Of a DNA stretch of 64,000 nucleotides, positions 51,468 to 61,889 are shown piece after piece. Numbering within the stretch: the first letter of the stretch is position 1; each line of letters opens with the position of its first letter. Both the position numbers and the translations under genes were made by a program. This DNA is from Heracleum sosnowskyi. Lineage: Eukaryota; Streptophyta; Magnoliopsida; Apiales; Apiaceae. A model generated the notes under the pieces. It saw nothing but the letters and a program-made list of their open reading frames with translations, was not told where the DNA came from and did not search any database. The DNA is taken from positions 78,921,910-78,985,909 of the forward strand of contig CM061237.1 of NCBI GenBank assembly GCA_030848705.1, read 5' to 3'.

Positions 51468-54400
51468 TTACTTAGAACAACTGAATGAAGGATTGAGCAT
51501 TCCAATTTCACTCACAAGTCTGTTGAAGACTGCTTCATTCAGAGGTTTAGTAAATATGTCAGCTAATTGTTTCTCAGTTGGAACATAAGAGACTTCTATG
51601 GTACCATTTGCAGCATGTTCCCTAATGAAATGGTACCTGATCTCAATGTGCTTTGTAGTAGAATGATTAACAGGATTGGCAACAATGGATATTGCACTAG
51701 TATTATCACACATCAGAGGAATGTGTTCTAACACTAGTCCATAATCCATGAGTTGATTTCTAATCCAAAGCAATTGAGCACAGCAACTTCCAGCAGCAAT
51801 ATATTCAGCCTCAGCTGTGGATGTTGCTGTGGATTGTTGTTTCTTACTAAACCAGGACACTAACCTTTGACCTAGGAATTGACAGCTTCCAGAGGTGCTC
51901 TTCCTGTCAATCCTGCATCCAGCATAATCAGAATCTGTGTAACCAACCAGGTTGAACCCAGTGCCCTTTGGATACCATAGCCCAAGATTAGGAGTCCCCT
52001 TCAGATATTTGAAAATTCTTTTGATGGCCATCATGTGAGATTCCTTGGGATCAGACTGGAACCTTGCACAAAGGCATGTGGCAAACATGATGTCTGGCCT
52101 GCTAGCTGTGAGATAGAGCAGGGATCCAACCATTCCTCTATAGACCTTGATATCAACTCTCTTGCCTTTCTTGTCTTCATCCAGCTTGATTGCAGTAGAC
52201 ATAGGAGTTTTAGCTGGGGATGACTCTTCTAAACCATATTTCTTTAAAAGATCCTTGACATACTTAGATTGGTTTATAAAGATGCCATCCTCCCTTTGAT
52301 GTACTTGCAGGCCTAGGAAGTAGGTTAACTCTCCCATCATACTCATCTCATATTTACTTTGCATCAACTTAGAGAACCTCTCACAGAGTTTTTCATTTGA
52401 AGAGCCAAAGATGATATCATCCACATAGATTTGAACAAGAATGATATCATTTCCATGCTTCTTGAAGAATAGGGTTTTGTCTATTGTACCCCTAGTGAAT
52501 TGATGCTCAAGAAGGAATTGAGATAGAGTTTCATACCAGGCTCTTGGTGCCTGTTTGAGTCCATAGAGTGCCTTGAGCAGTCTATACACAAAGTTTGGGA
52601 AGTCTTTACTTTCAAAGCCAGGTGGTTGAGACACATAAACTTCCTCAGCAAGATCACCATTGAGAAAAGCACTTTTCACATCCATTTGATACACCTTAAA
52701 ATCTGAGTGAGCTGCAAAAGCCAGGAAGATTCTTATGGCTTCCAGTCTAGCTACAGGTGCAAATGTCTCATCATAGTCAATGCCTTCTTGCTGACAATAA
52801 CCTTTGGCAACCAGCCTTGCTTTGTTTCTAACTACCACTCCTTCTTCATCCATCTTGTTCCTGAACACCCATTTGGTGTCAATAACATTCTTTCCTTTTG
52901 GAGGTGGCACTAGTTCCCATACCTTGTTTTTCTCAAATTGATTCAACTCTTCTTGCATGGCAACAATCCAATCAGAAATCTTCAAAGCTTCTTCAATTAA
53001 TTTAGGTTCCTCTTGTGACAGAAAGCAGCTATACAGACAAGTATTTAATGTTGCCCTTCTTGTTCTAACTCCCTCACTAGGATCTCCAATGATTTGATCC
53101 CTAGTGTGGGCTCTGTCCCATTTCCTTGTGTGTCCCTGTTCATTTCCTTGATCTGTTCCAATCTCATTTTGGTTGACAGTTGCATTCTCTTCTTCTCCCC
53201 CTGTGTTTGTGAATCCTTGCACAGGTGTTTGAAGAAGATTGTCAACTTCAAGAATTTCATTTTCTAGAACAGTTTGAACAGGGGGTTCATCTTCACTTTC
53301 AGAATCCTCAAGATAACCTTGATTCTCAAATCTCAATAGCACACTGTCTTGATCACTTGTTTTCAGTCCTGGAGTTTTCTTGTCATCAAAGGTAACATCC
53401 ATGCTTTCCATGACTTTGTGTTGCTCAGGTACAAACACTCTGTATGCTGTCCTTTCCAGAGAGTATCCAATGAAGATACCTTCAAATGCCTTAGCATCAA
53501 ATTTTCCAACATGCTCAGAGGTATCTTTCATCACAAAGCACTTGCTTCCAAACACATGCAGGTGCTTGAAGGATGCTCTTTTTCCAGTCATTAATGAGTA
53601 AGGAGTTTTGCCAGACTTCTTATTGATTAATGTTCTATTTTGCACATAGCATGCTGTGTTAACAGCATCAGCCCAAAAGCTAGTGGGTAGCTTTGCATCC
53701 AGCAGCATTGTCCTTGCAGCTTCAATGAGAGTTCTATTCTTTCTCTCAACTACTCCATTTTGTTGAGGTGTTCTAGGAGCTGAGAATTGTTGAGAAATTC
53801 CTTTATCTTTGCAAAACTCATACAATGTTGAATTTCTGAACTCAGTCCCATTATGACTTCTCAAAGCAACTACAGAGGCACCAGTGCTTTGTGCTTCTTT
53901 ATCAACTCTCTTGATATGCTCTATTATGACTTGGGGTGCTTCATCCTTGGAGAATAGGAATTCCACCCAAGTATATCTTGAATAGTCATCAACCATCACT
54001 AGAGCATATTTCTTTTTGGAAAGGGACATTACATTCACAGGGCCAAATAAGTCCATGTGAATTAGTTGCAGAGGTTTTGAGTTTGTATTGAGCAACTTGT
54101 TCTTGTGACTTGATCTTTTAATCTTCCCTTTCTGACAAGCTTCACATGCTCCATCTTGCACAAACTCCAAGGCAGGCAAATCCCTGATGAGTTCTCTCTT
54201 GGTTAGAGAGTTCATTGCCTGAACATTCAAGTGAGACAGTTTCTTGTGCCACAGCCAGAATTCCTCATTTGTGGCTTTTGTGAAGAAACAACAAATTTCT
54301 CCCTTATCTGCAGCCTTGAGATTAGCTACAAACAAGCTTCCTTTCTTCACACCAGTTAGAACAACTTCACCACTTTCCCTTTTTGAGATTGAACAAAGGT

Positions 54401-54671
54401 CTTCATCAAATTCCACTTTGAAGCCTCTGTTGGTAAACTGTCCAATACTCAAGAGATTATGCTTCAGTCCTTCAACAAATGCTACATCTTCAATAATGAC
54501 ATTTCCAGATTCAACACTGCCATATCCCATTGTATAACCAATGTTGTCATTTCCAAAGGTTACTGATGGGCCAGCCTTTTCCTCAAAATGTGATAGCAGG
54601 GCTATATCACCAGTCATGTGACTTGAGCATCCACTGTCCAAGATCCATATGACTCTTTTATTCCTGTTGCC
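51468..54671 (-). CDS. pol: E5 pol: protease, integrase, reverse transcriptase, RNase H
   Basis: An intact frame of about 1,068 codons. The first in-frame ATG is 54677-54675, overlapping the acceptor-like tgaatgcag, and is immediately preceded by TGA in the same frame. Protease WILDSGCSSHMTGD; GAG-pre-integrase HKKLSHLNVQAMN; integrase CEACQKGKIKR, HMDLFGPVNV, LRSHNGTEF and NGVVERKNRTL. The second catalytic Asp of the usual RSDNGTEF is His here, so integrase may be inactive. The linker has NTGGEEENA over the conserved purine tract (53195-53201). RT follows with YQMDVKSAFLNGDLAEEV and QIYVDDIIFGSS (about 52410), then RNase H with STAEAEYIAAGSCCAQ (about 51790). The C-terminus is GMLNPSFSCSK. 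It is in the -1 frame relative to gag. Confidence 0.94.
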   Translation of the reverse strand, partial: GNRNKRVIWILDSGCSSHMTGDIALLSHFEEKAGPSVTFGNDNIGYTMGYGSVESGNVIIEDVAFVEGLKHNLLSIGQFTNRGFKVEFDEDLCSISKRESGEVVLTGVKKGSLFVANLKAADKGEICCFFTKATNEEFWLWHKKLSHLNVQAMNSLTKRELIRDLPALEFVQDGACEACQKGKIKRSSHKNKLLNTNSKPLQLIHMDLFGPVNVMSLSKKKYALVMVDDYSRYTWVEFLFSKDEAPQVIIEHIKRVDKEAQSTGASVVALRSHNGTEFRNSTLYEFCKDKGISQQFSAPRTPQQNGVVERKNRTLIEAARTMLLDAKLPTSFWADAVNTACYVQNRTLINKKSGKTPYSLMTGKRASFKHLHVFGSKCFVMKDTSEHVGKFDAKAFEGIFIGYSLERTAYRVFVPEQHKVMESMDVTFDDKKTPGLKTSDQDSVLLRFENQGYLEDSESEDEPPVQTVLENEILEVDNLLQTPVQGFTNTGGEEENATVNQNEIGTDQGNEQGHTRKWDRAHTRDQIIGDPSEGVRTRRATLNTCLYSCFLSQEEPKLIEEALKISDWIVAMQEELNQFEKNKVWELVPPPKGKNVIDTKWVFRNKMDEEGVVVRNKARLVAKGYCQQEGIDYDETFAPVARLEAIRIFLAFAAHSDFKVYQMDVKSAFLNGDLAEEVYVSQPPGFESKDFPNFVYRLLKALYGLKQAPRAWYETLSQFLLEHQFTRGTIDKTLFFKKHGNDIILVQIYVDDIIFGSSNEKLCERFSKLMQSKYEMSMMGELTYFLGLQVHQREDGIFINQSKYVKDLLKKYGLEESSPAKTPMSTAIKLDEDKKGKRVDIKVYRGMVGSLLYLTASRPDIMFATCLCARFQSDPKESHMMAIKRIFKYLKGTPNLGLWYPKGTGFNLVGYTDSDYAGCRIDRKSTSGSCQFLGQRLVSWFSKKQQSTATSTAEAEYIAAGSCCAQLLWIRNQLMDYGLVLEHIPLMCDNTSAISIVANPVNHSTTKHIEIRYHFIREHAANGTIEVSYVPTEKQLADIFTKPLNEAVFNRLVSEIGMLNPSFSCSK

Positions 54672-54688
54672 CTGCATTCACAAAGTGA
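54672..54688 (-). promoter_or_regulatory. E5 splice-acceptor-like site between gag and pol
   Basis: Sense strand: 17 nt from the gag TAG to the G of tcactttgtgaatgcag, followed by gg. A TGA in the pol frame directly precedes the possible ATG, so the pol frame is closed upstream of this point. Confidence 0.55.
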
Positions 54689-57154
54689 CTAAGTTGTTTT
54701 TGGTACCCACACTTGGTAGGGTCCAGATGATTTAGAAACATTTTGATTAATAATTCTTCTGTCATAAATTGCATTTCTCATAGTAGGAGACTTCACTTTT
54801 TCTGTGGCTTTGGAGTTTACACTCTTAGGCTCACATGAAGTTTTCACCCTCTCAACCCTGATTGGGGACCCTGTCCTATGAGAATGTATGTGTGTGTGTG
54901 ATTCACCAGATTGTGCAGAGTCAAGTTTATGTTTAAGAGATAAACAGTTAGCAATCACAGTCACATAGCATGTCATGCAGTTTGGCTTACCACAGAAAGA
55001 ATCATGACTAGAATTTATGCTAGCAGAAAGGTTACTTAGGTTATCAACTTCAACAATTTCAGGCTTACTACACTTATGAGTCAAATGATTAACAGATAGG
55101 CATTTTTGACATTGTTTCCTGGGAGCATTTGGCACATAAGCATAGTTGTTTCCTTTGTTAACACCAACTTTACCATTTCTGTTTTGTTTCCTTTTCTTAA
55201 CAACTTCTTTCTTTGCTTTAGGACTCTTGACAAGATTGTCTTTGGTCTCTTTCTGATTGACAAGTTCAGGAAAGGAAGAAGTGTTCTTAGCAGCCTCATC
55301 TTCTTCAAGTAGTTGTTGCTTGATGATCAGTAGTTCCTCATCAAACTCAACAACACTCTTCCTGAAGATGGGCTGTTCAACACTTGACAGAATGGTTGGG
55401 GCATTTTTGTTTGTAAAAGTTTCCTTTCCTTTGCCCTTGACTTTCTTCCTTCCCTTGTCATTATCATAGTCAAAACCAACTCCAACCTTGCAATCTTCAG
55501 TGTGTTCCTTGTGGTAGGTTTGAATAAGTTCAGAGGAGTTTTTGAAGCTTCTTAGTTTCAGTTCAGTTTCAGTAATTTGTTCTCTAAGGGCATTCTCTAT
55601 CTGCTCAGCACAAATCACTTTGTTTTTAAGATACTCAACCTCATTTTTTAAACCATCCAGGTTCACAACCATTAACTCAAGTTGCTCATTCTTTTCTGTA
55701 AGCTCAACATTCTTAGCAGTTAGTCTGTCAATTTCTTCATTAGCTACTAACATGCTAGTATGAATATTAAACATTTCAGTGCTCATATCTTCAACAGTTT
55801 GCTTATATTGAAGGGGAGTCATATCAAGAGAAGTAAGAATAGGTACCTGACTTGAATCACCTTCATCAGAAAATGCCATCAAGGCATAGTTTGAGTACTC
55901 TTGTGCTTCTTCTTCATCAGAGTCATCCCAGCATTTTCCCTCAGCAATAAAAGCTTTGCCCTGTTGTTTCTTGAGTAGAGCCTCATACTTAGCTTCAAGC
56001 TCTAAGTATGCTTTGTCCTTCTTGACTTGTTTAGGCTTTTTGCACTCAGTGGCAAAATGCCCAAGTTCATTGCAGTTATAGCACCTTATTTTGGTCCTAT
56101 CCACACTTCCTGTCTTGTATCCGCCTTTAGCAGCACCAGCAATCCCTTTTCCTTTATTGAAGGTGTTTGAGCCACTAGATCCACCAGTGTTTCCATTATT
56201 GAACTTAGACCTAAATGGCTGCTTTCTTTTAAACCTTATGTTAGGATACCTCCTAGCCATATAAGCAAAAGATTTGTTTTCCATTTTGTCCAGCTCATCT
56301 ATACTGTAGAACTCATCCTCTTCAGGTAAATCATACACAACCTGAGTTTCATCACTAGTGTCTTCAACTTCCAGTTCCTCAATCTTGACCTGACTGATTT
56401 TAAGAGAGTCCATTCTTTGACTTAGGTTGTCAGCAATAAGTGCACAGGAAGTATTAGCCACTAATCCTTGCTTTGCTTGAATAGATCTCTTTTGAAACAG
56501 CTCTAACTCATATGTCTTTAAAACACCATACAACACATCAAAACCAATCTTTGTCAGATCTCTTTCTTAAAGGGAAGAAATTCTTGGTTCCAAGTGATCT
56601 GGCAGAGTTAGTAGAAACTTCATATTGAGCTCTTCTGTTTCATAGTGTTTGTCATAGAGTTTGAGCTCGTTTATCAGCTTGTTGAATCTCTCAAACACTT
56701 CTGTGATTCCCTCTTTTGGCTGAGCCATGAAGGCTTCATATTGTGAAACAAGAATCTGCTTCTTGTTCTTTCTTACCTCAGTAGTTCCTTCACAGAGCAC
56801 TTCTATAAGATCCCACATCTTCTTGGCACTAGTACAATGAGCAACAGTGCCATACATGTTGAAGTCCATAGATTCACAAATGATAAGTTGAAGATGTCCA
56901 TCCAATGCCACTTTTTCCTTTTCAGGATCAGTGTATTTTAAGGGATCTTTGGGCACATGTTTTGCTGGTACAATCTCAGTGCCACTGGTTGTTTCACCAA
57001 TCTCGATCATTGGAATGAAGGGACCATGCTTTAGAATATCTAAATACATGGGGTTAGAAGCTTTGATGAAAAGCAACATCTTCTTCTTCCATAAACTGTA
57101 GTGCTCCTTGTTAAAGGGAGGAATCTTGATACTGCTTAGTTTCTGTGAACTCAT
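54689..57154 (-). pseudogene. gag: E5 gag with a single nonsense codon
   Basis: Starts at ATG 57154 (MSSQKLSSIKIPPFNKEHY). The frame is open for 195 codons, meets TAA at 56569-56567 (after LEPRISSL), and continues in the same frame to TAG 54691-54689, about 821 codons in all. The E2 gag has an Arg-Glu-Arg stretch at the matching place, so the stop probably replaced one residue. The gag core occupies the first 220 residues (LWKKKMLLFIKASNPMYLD, CEGTTEVRKNKKQIL). Zinc knuckles are CYNCNELGHFATEC (plus about 56042-56083) and CQKCLSVNHLTHKC (about 55076-55117). A coiled coil lies between them. The end is GPYQVWVPKTT. With one stop in an otherwise fresh element, E5 may depend on Gag supplied in trans. 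Confidence 0.88.
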
Positions 57155-57190
57155 TCTTGATCTTTTCCTGTTTGTACGTTAACAGCCTAC

Positions 57191-57204
57191 GCTCTGATAC
57201 CACT
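57191..57204 (-). other. E5 primer-binding site
   Basis: Plus-strand gctctgataccact is the reverse complement of agtggtatcagagc, matching the initiator methionine tRNA complement; it adjoins the 5' LTR end at 57205. Confidence 0.93.
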
Positions 57205-58480
57205 TGTTAGAAATGAATACCACTAGAAACTAGACAGAGGGGGGGTGAATGGATAGTTTGATATATTTTTCGATCTTGAAAACTAAGTAAACAACTGTAT
57301 GTGATTATGATATGTAATATGCAGAAAGTAAATAACACACACAATCACTTTAATCTACTTTGTATAAGCAAATTAAATACTACAGCTTTCCAGGAAATTC
57401 ACAATCGAATTTCTGGCTTCTAAACAAGAACGGTTTGAACTTGCTTGCTTACAGAGAAAAGAGCTTAGCAAATAACTATGTGTATCTCTCTTATAGCTTA
57501 CAGTTGTGTGTGCACGATATATATATTTACCTATACAAACTAGGCACACACAATATTACACAGCTACCCCTTCTGAAAGTCCAACTTGTCCTGCCATAAG
57601 AAGTTCACTGTGTCAGGAAGGACCACCTGCTTTTCGGAGTCTTTCCCGTTTCTGTAGCTGCTTGTCTCTTATCTTTCTCTCCAAGTTTAGCTGTAGATTT
57701 GCCATCTGTTCTTTGGACCACCTTGCCAGAACAAATGCTTCAGTATTTGTCTCCTTTGATTCTTGGTTCTGTACCTTGATTTGTCTTGTTATAAACGGCT
57801 AAGTGTTGATATCGTGAACTCCACTTTATCCCTGACTATGCGATCTCCCTTGTGAGGACTACGCGATATAGCCTTTGAAGACTTTGCGACATAGGTCATT
57901 TGACGACTATGCGACATAGGTCATTTGATGACTATACGACATAGGTCATTTGATGACTATGCGACATAGGTCATTTGATGACTATGCGACATAGTGCTTC
58001 TGAGGACTTCACGATCTAGGCTCCTTTGACTTTGCTGACTTCAACACTTCACGACATGTGTCTTGAGGACTTCTCGACATAGTACAAAATGGACTATGCG
58101 ATATAGTACTTCACGACATGGATATTGGTGACTTCACGACATAGCTTTCTTTTGACTTTGCTATATAATGCCTTAGACAAATTCCTGCAACTTATTTCTT
58201 CATAGCCTTATTCAACTCTATCCTGCTGCATGAACACTTCTGAACTTCTACCAGGATAATTATTCAATGGCCTATATACAATCTAGATGCAAGAAACTTT
58301 ACTAAGCTCATTATAAGTCTGAGCATACATGATCAAACTAATGTTCATGAGAACAAGACAAGTACATTTAGAGACCTATACTATATCCCAGTGATAGAAA
58401 TCACTAGGTCATGTAATGTGACATAGTCACATAGTGTAGGCTTGTTAATAGTGGTATTCAGACATGTCTTGAGCCTAACA
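57205..58480 (-). repeat. E5 5' LTR
   Basis: 1,276 bp, the same length as the other copy, with one substitution found. It has the same G-run, TATA-like element (about 57517-57529) and 25-bp array (57887-57994). It is followed by accat of the E4 target site at 58481. Confidence 0.96.
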
Positions 58481-59383
58481 ACCATTTTGCTGTGGAGTTC
58501 CAGGTGCAGAAAATTCTTGCTTCACTCCTCTTTCCTTGCAGAAAGTTTCCATTTCTGAATTTCTGAATTCAGTACCATTATCACTCCTGATAATTTTTAC
58601 TTTGTGCTGTGATCCTTTGTCCAATTGCTTCACATGATCCATAAGAATTAAGGTAGTTTCATCCTTCTTTGCTAAGAAATACACCCATGTGTATCTGGTG
58701 TATTCATCAACAATTACCAAAGCATATTTCTTTCTACCCATTGAAATTATATTCACTGGACCAAAGAGATCAACATGTAAAAGATGATAAGATTCCACAA
58801 CTGAAGATTCAGATTTACTCTTGAAAGATGACTTCCTTTGCTTGGCCTTTTGACAAGAATCACACAGACCATCTAAGCTGAGTTTTGACTTTGGAAGTCC
58901 CCTTACAAGATCTTTTCGTATTAGCTCATTGATGTTGTTCAAGTTTAGATGAGAGAGCTTCTTATGCCATTTCCAACTCTCTTCATTTGACATTTTTGCA
59001 GTTAGACACACAGCTTTACCTTCAGAGTTTGTTACCAAACTTGCTTCATAAATGTTATTGTGCCTGTGTCCAACTAGAACAACTTTCCCAGTAGATTTGC
59101 TGATAACTTCACAATGTTCAGTATGAAAATCTACATGGTATCCTCTGTCACAGATTTGACTCACAGAAAGCAGATCATGCTTGAGTCCTGGGACTAGAGC
59201 TACATTTGTGATGATGACACTTCCAAGATTAATATTGCCATATCCCATAGTACGTCCTATGTTGCCATCTCCATAGGAAACTTTTGGGCCAGCTCTCTCC
59301 TCATAATCTGATAGCAGGGCTTTATTTCCAGTCATGTGTCCTGAACATCCACTGTCCAAGACTAGGGTACTTTCCCTTATGCC
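58481..59383 (-). pseudogene. pol: E4 pol, 5' part: protease and integrase, split by E5
   Basis: An open frame from the acceptor-like site to the E5 junction (about 301 codons). Protease LVLDSGCSGHMTGNKALL, GAG-pre-integrase HKKLSHLNLNNINEL, zinc finger CDSCQKAKQRKSS, integrase HVDLFGPVNI and IRSDNGTEF, then APGTPQQNG at the E5 insertion point. The gene continues at 44472 in the same frame. The first codon before the CAG is TTG and the one before that is TGA, so the pol frame has no ATG until HMTGN. The pol frame is +1 relative to gag. Confidence 0.92.
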
Positions 59384-59399
59384 CTGCAATCACAGACAA
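59384..59399 (-). promoter_or_regulatory. E4 splice-acceptor-like site between gag and pol
   Basis: Sense strand: 16 nt from the gag TAA, reading ttgtctgtgattgcag, then gg. This is the most typical acceptor of the four, with T-rich sequence before it, and pol codon GGC begins right after the CAG. Confidence 0.55.
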
Positions 59400-60495
59400 T
59401 TACAAAGAGTTAGATTTAAGGATCCAGACTTGCTTGGATCCTTTGGCTTTCTTAACATTGTTAGCTTTTGCAGCGGAATAACTTTCAACAGAGTTTAAGC
59501 TAACTGTGTCAGACTTTACACTTGCAGAGTTTGCTTTAACCCATTTCAGGTTGGGTTTCAGCTCATAATAGTTGTGATAAATAGCATGATAACTCTTACA
59601 AGTATAAATGGAATGCCAAGTGCTCCCACAGTGTGTGCATAAAGTCTGTGGTCTAACCCTAACATAATCATTCTTTACCCCAGACTTGGAGGGTAAAGAA
59701 TTAATATCTTTGTTTTTCGTGCAGAAACTTGCAAGATGGTTAGTACTACCACAATTATGACATGTCTTCCTAGGAGCATCAGAATTAGGCAGATAATCAT
59801 TTCTTTTATTAATGCCTACTTTTCCATTCCTATTTTTCTTGGACACTTTCTGTTTGTTGACAGACTTTACCTCTTTGAGCTTATGTTTGAATTGTTTTTC
59901 TGTCATTGAACCAACATTAACCTGCTTATCACAGATTTGTACTGGTTCTTTAACAACTTCTATTTTAACCTTATTCTCTGTTATTGAACCAACATTAACC
60001 TGTTTATCACAAGTTTCAACTGGTTCCATAACAGCTTCTTTCACAACTACAGACTTTAGCTTACTGGATTCAGAAACAAATTTCACAGGTTTAAGTTGTG
60101 GTTTTACTTTCACTTTATCTTTAAACCTAAGTTCATCTTTCTCACAGTAACCTAGACCTACAGTGTCTGTCTGAAAAACTTGATGTGTGTCTTTTCCAGA
60201 ATTAGTCCAAGTTTTAATCACTTTCCTCTCTTTTTCCAACTCAGATTCTATTTGCCTATATCTTTTAAGCAATTCCTGTTCAACATAAACAGCATCATCT
60301 CTCTCCTTTTGAACTTGTTGCATGTTAACAAGTCTCTCTTCAAGAAATTTATTCCTCTCTTTAAGACCTAGATTCTCATATTTGATTCTTTCATTCTCTA
60401 AAGTCTGATCCCTATAACTAACATGTATGCTTTTTAGATAAACTCTTAATTCAGATATATTATCAGTATCATAAGCATAAGTAGTTAGGGGTACC
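59400..60495 (-). pseudogene. gag: E4 gag, 3' part
   Basis: Open from the E6 boundary (60495) to TAA 59402-59400. It starts in coiled-coil sequence (ENERIKYENLGLKERNKF is readable just inside the boundary) and contains two CCHC knuckles, CHNCGSTNHLASFC (plus about 59733-59774) and CTHCGSTWHSIYTC (about 59600-59640). It ends GSKQVWILKSNSL, close to the WVPKS ends of the other gags. With the knuckle in the 5' part this gag has three, one more than E2 or E3. An internal repeat is visible: two near-identical stretches containing EPVQICDKQVNVGS or ETCDKQVNVGS. Confidence 0.88.
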
Positions 60496-61889
60496 TGTTA
60501 GGTCCTGATAAGTTTGTAGAAGGGGGGTTGAATACAAACTATACCGTTTTATCGAATTTGTCCTTTAAAAGATTTAACTGTTTAGAACAAATTAGTGCGG
60601 AATAAAAACTGAAACAATATTCAAGTTAAATAGAAACTCTATTAAACTTGAGGGGTGTTACAATTCAGTGCACAGATTACAAGGTTCTTGTTAAAACAAA
60701 TCTAGAATAAATTCGACATGAATTTATCTATATTTGTAATAAAAAGATCGAATACTAAAAAGTAGTTCGATAGTAATTCTAGGGATTATGATCCGCTAGA
60801 TTGTCAAAGCAATACAAGTAATTGAATTCTAGTGGAATGAATATAACTTTGATGGCTAGAATTTATTACAAGAATTTAATTGAGCTTTGCAGTTGGCTTG
60901 CGTTAATGGAAGAAGAGAGAAATGATACTTTGCTTTTGTTTCTGTCTGTTTTCTATGATGATCAAGTGTTGTGTTGTTGAATGATGTACGCCTTTTGTTT
61001 TTCACTTAAAAACAAAAGTCAACTACCTTTTCTTTTAAACATGTACGCCATTTCCTATTAAATACTACAAGTACTAGTACTCTCGGTAGTACTATCTAAT
61101 GTATTGGTAGTACTAACCAAGAATAGTACTACTAGTATATTTAGATAGTACTACTAGTACAAATCAGATAGTACTACTAATACTAATTAGAATTAGGATA
61201 AATCTGTTTTAATAAATTCTACTTTTAATTGATTTAACAAATGAATTAATTCATTTAGAATTAATTCACTGATTAAATAAATTAAATATATGACTCAAAT
61301 AATTTCATAAATAAATTAATTCTTGAGAATTAATTTATACATTAAATTACTTAAGATCTAGATTGATTAATTTAATATCTGAATTAATTCTGAAAGAATT
61401 AATTCATAGATTAAATTAATTATCTTATAGAATAATATTAAAAGAGAATTAAACTAATTCCTAGAACCACTAAAATTGATGAAGAACTTCCACTGGCTGA
61501 CGTTGACACTCCATGTACTGTCTGGTTCATGAGCGACAAACTTTAATGGTTGTTCTTCATACTTGACTTTAAGCTGTGATTCTTTTCTCCTTCTAATTAA
61601 ACAAAGGACTGTAACCTGTACTTTTCTCCGTCACACATCTGAAACCTCTGTCACTTTAATAAATCCACATCTTTGAAGACTTCACTGAGGCTTGAACAAA
61701 TAATTGAACTTCTTTCAATGTAGTATATCTTCAAATCTGTAGGATGACTTTAATCTGTATTCTTCTGACAGATATGATCCTCTGAGATTCCTGTGACTGT
61801 GACAATTTATCTAATATTTACTTATTACATTCTGGTTTAAGTTGAGTAGAATCCTCGAATTACAAATAGGCTATAGCATATGCCTTTCA
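60496..61889 (-). mobile_element. E6, solo LTR inside E4 gag
   Basis: Plus strand starts tgttaggtcctgataag and ends catatgcctttca, flanked by the perfect duplication gtacc (60491-60495 and 61890-61894). The start contains gtagaaggggggttgaatac, the reverse complement of the C-run end of E2/E3 LTRs, so the LTR lies on the minus strand and is a fifth copia family. There is no internal domain, primer site or second LTR, which is the product expected from LTR-LTR recombination. Within it are AGTACT-type palindromes (61066-61190) and repeated aattaattca stretches (61200-61440). Confidence 0.92.
61066..61190. repeat. E6 motif cluster AGTACTACTAGTACT
   Basis: Repeated agtactactagtac, ggtagtactat, agtactaacc and atagtactactag. 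The core agtacta-c-tagtact is a near-perfect palindrome. It is the E6 counterpart of the iterated motifs in E2, E3 and E5 LTRs. Confidence 0.85.

Larger units (their letters stand above)
44473..58480 (-). mobile_element. E5, very recent Ty1/copia SIRE-like retrotransposon with aORF
   Basis: A 14,008-bp element on the minus strand, flanked by the perfect duplication accat (44468-44472 and 58481-58485) within E4 integrase. Both LTRs are 1,276 bp, and I find a single substitution between them (cttacagctt near 44762 versus cttatagctt near 57494). Pol and aORF are intact; gag has one in-frame stop. Primer site, polypurine tract and splice-acceptor-like site are present. Confidence 0.96.
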
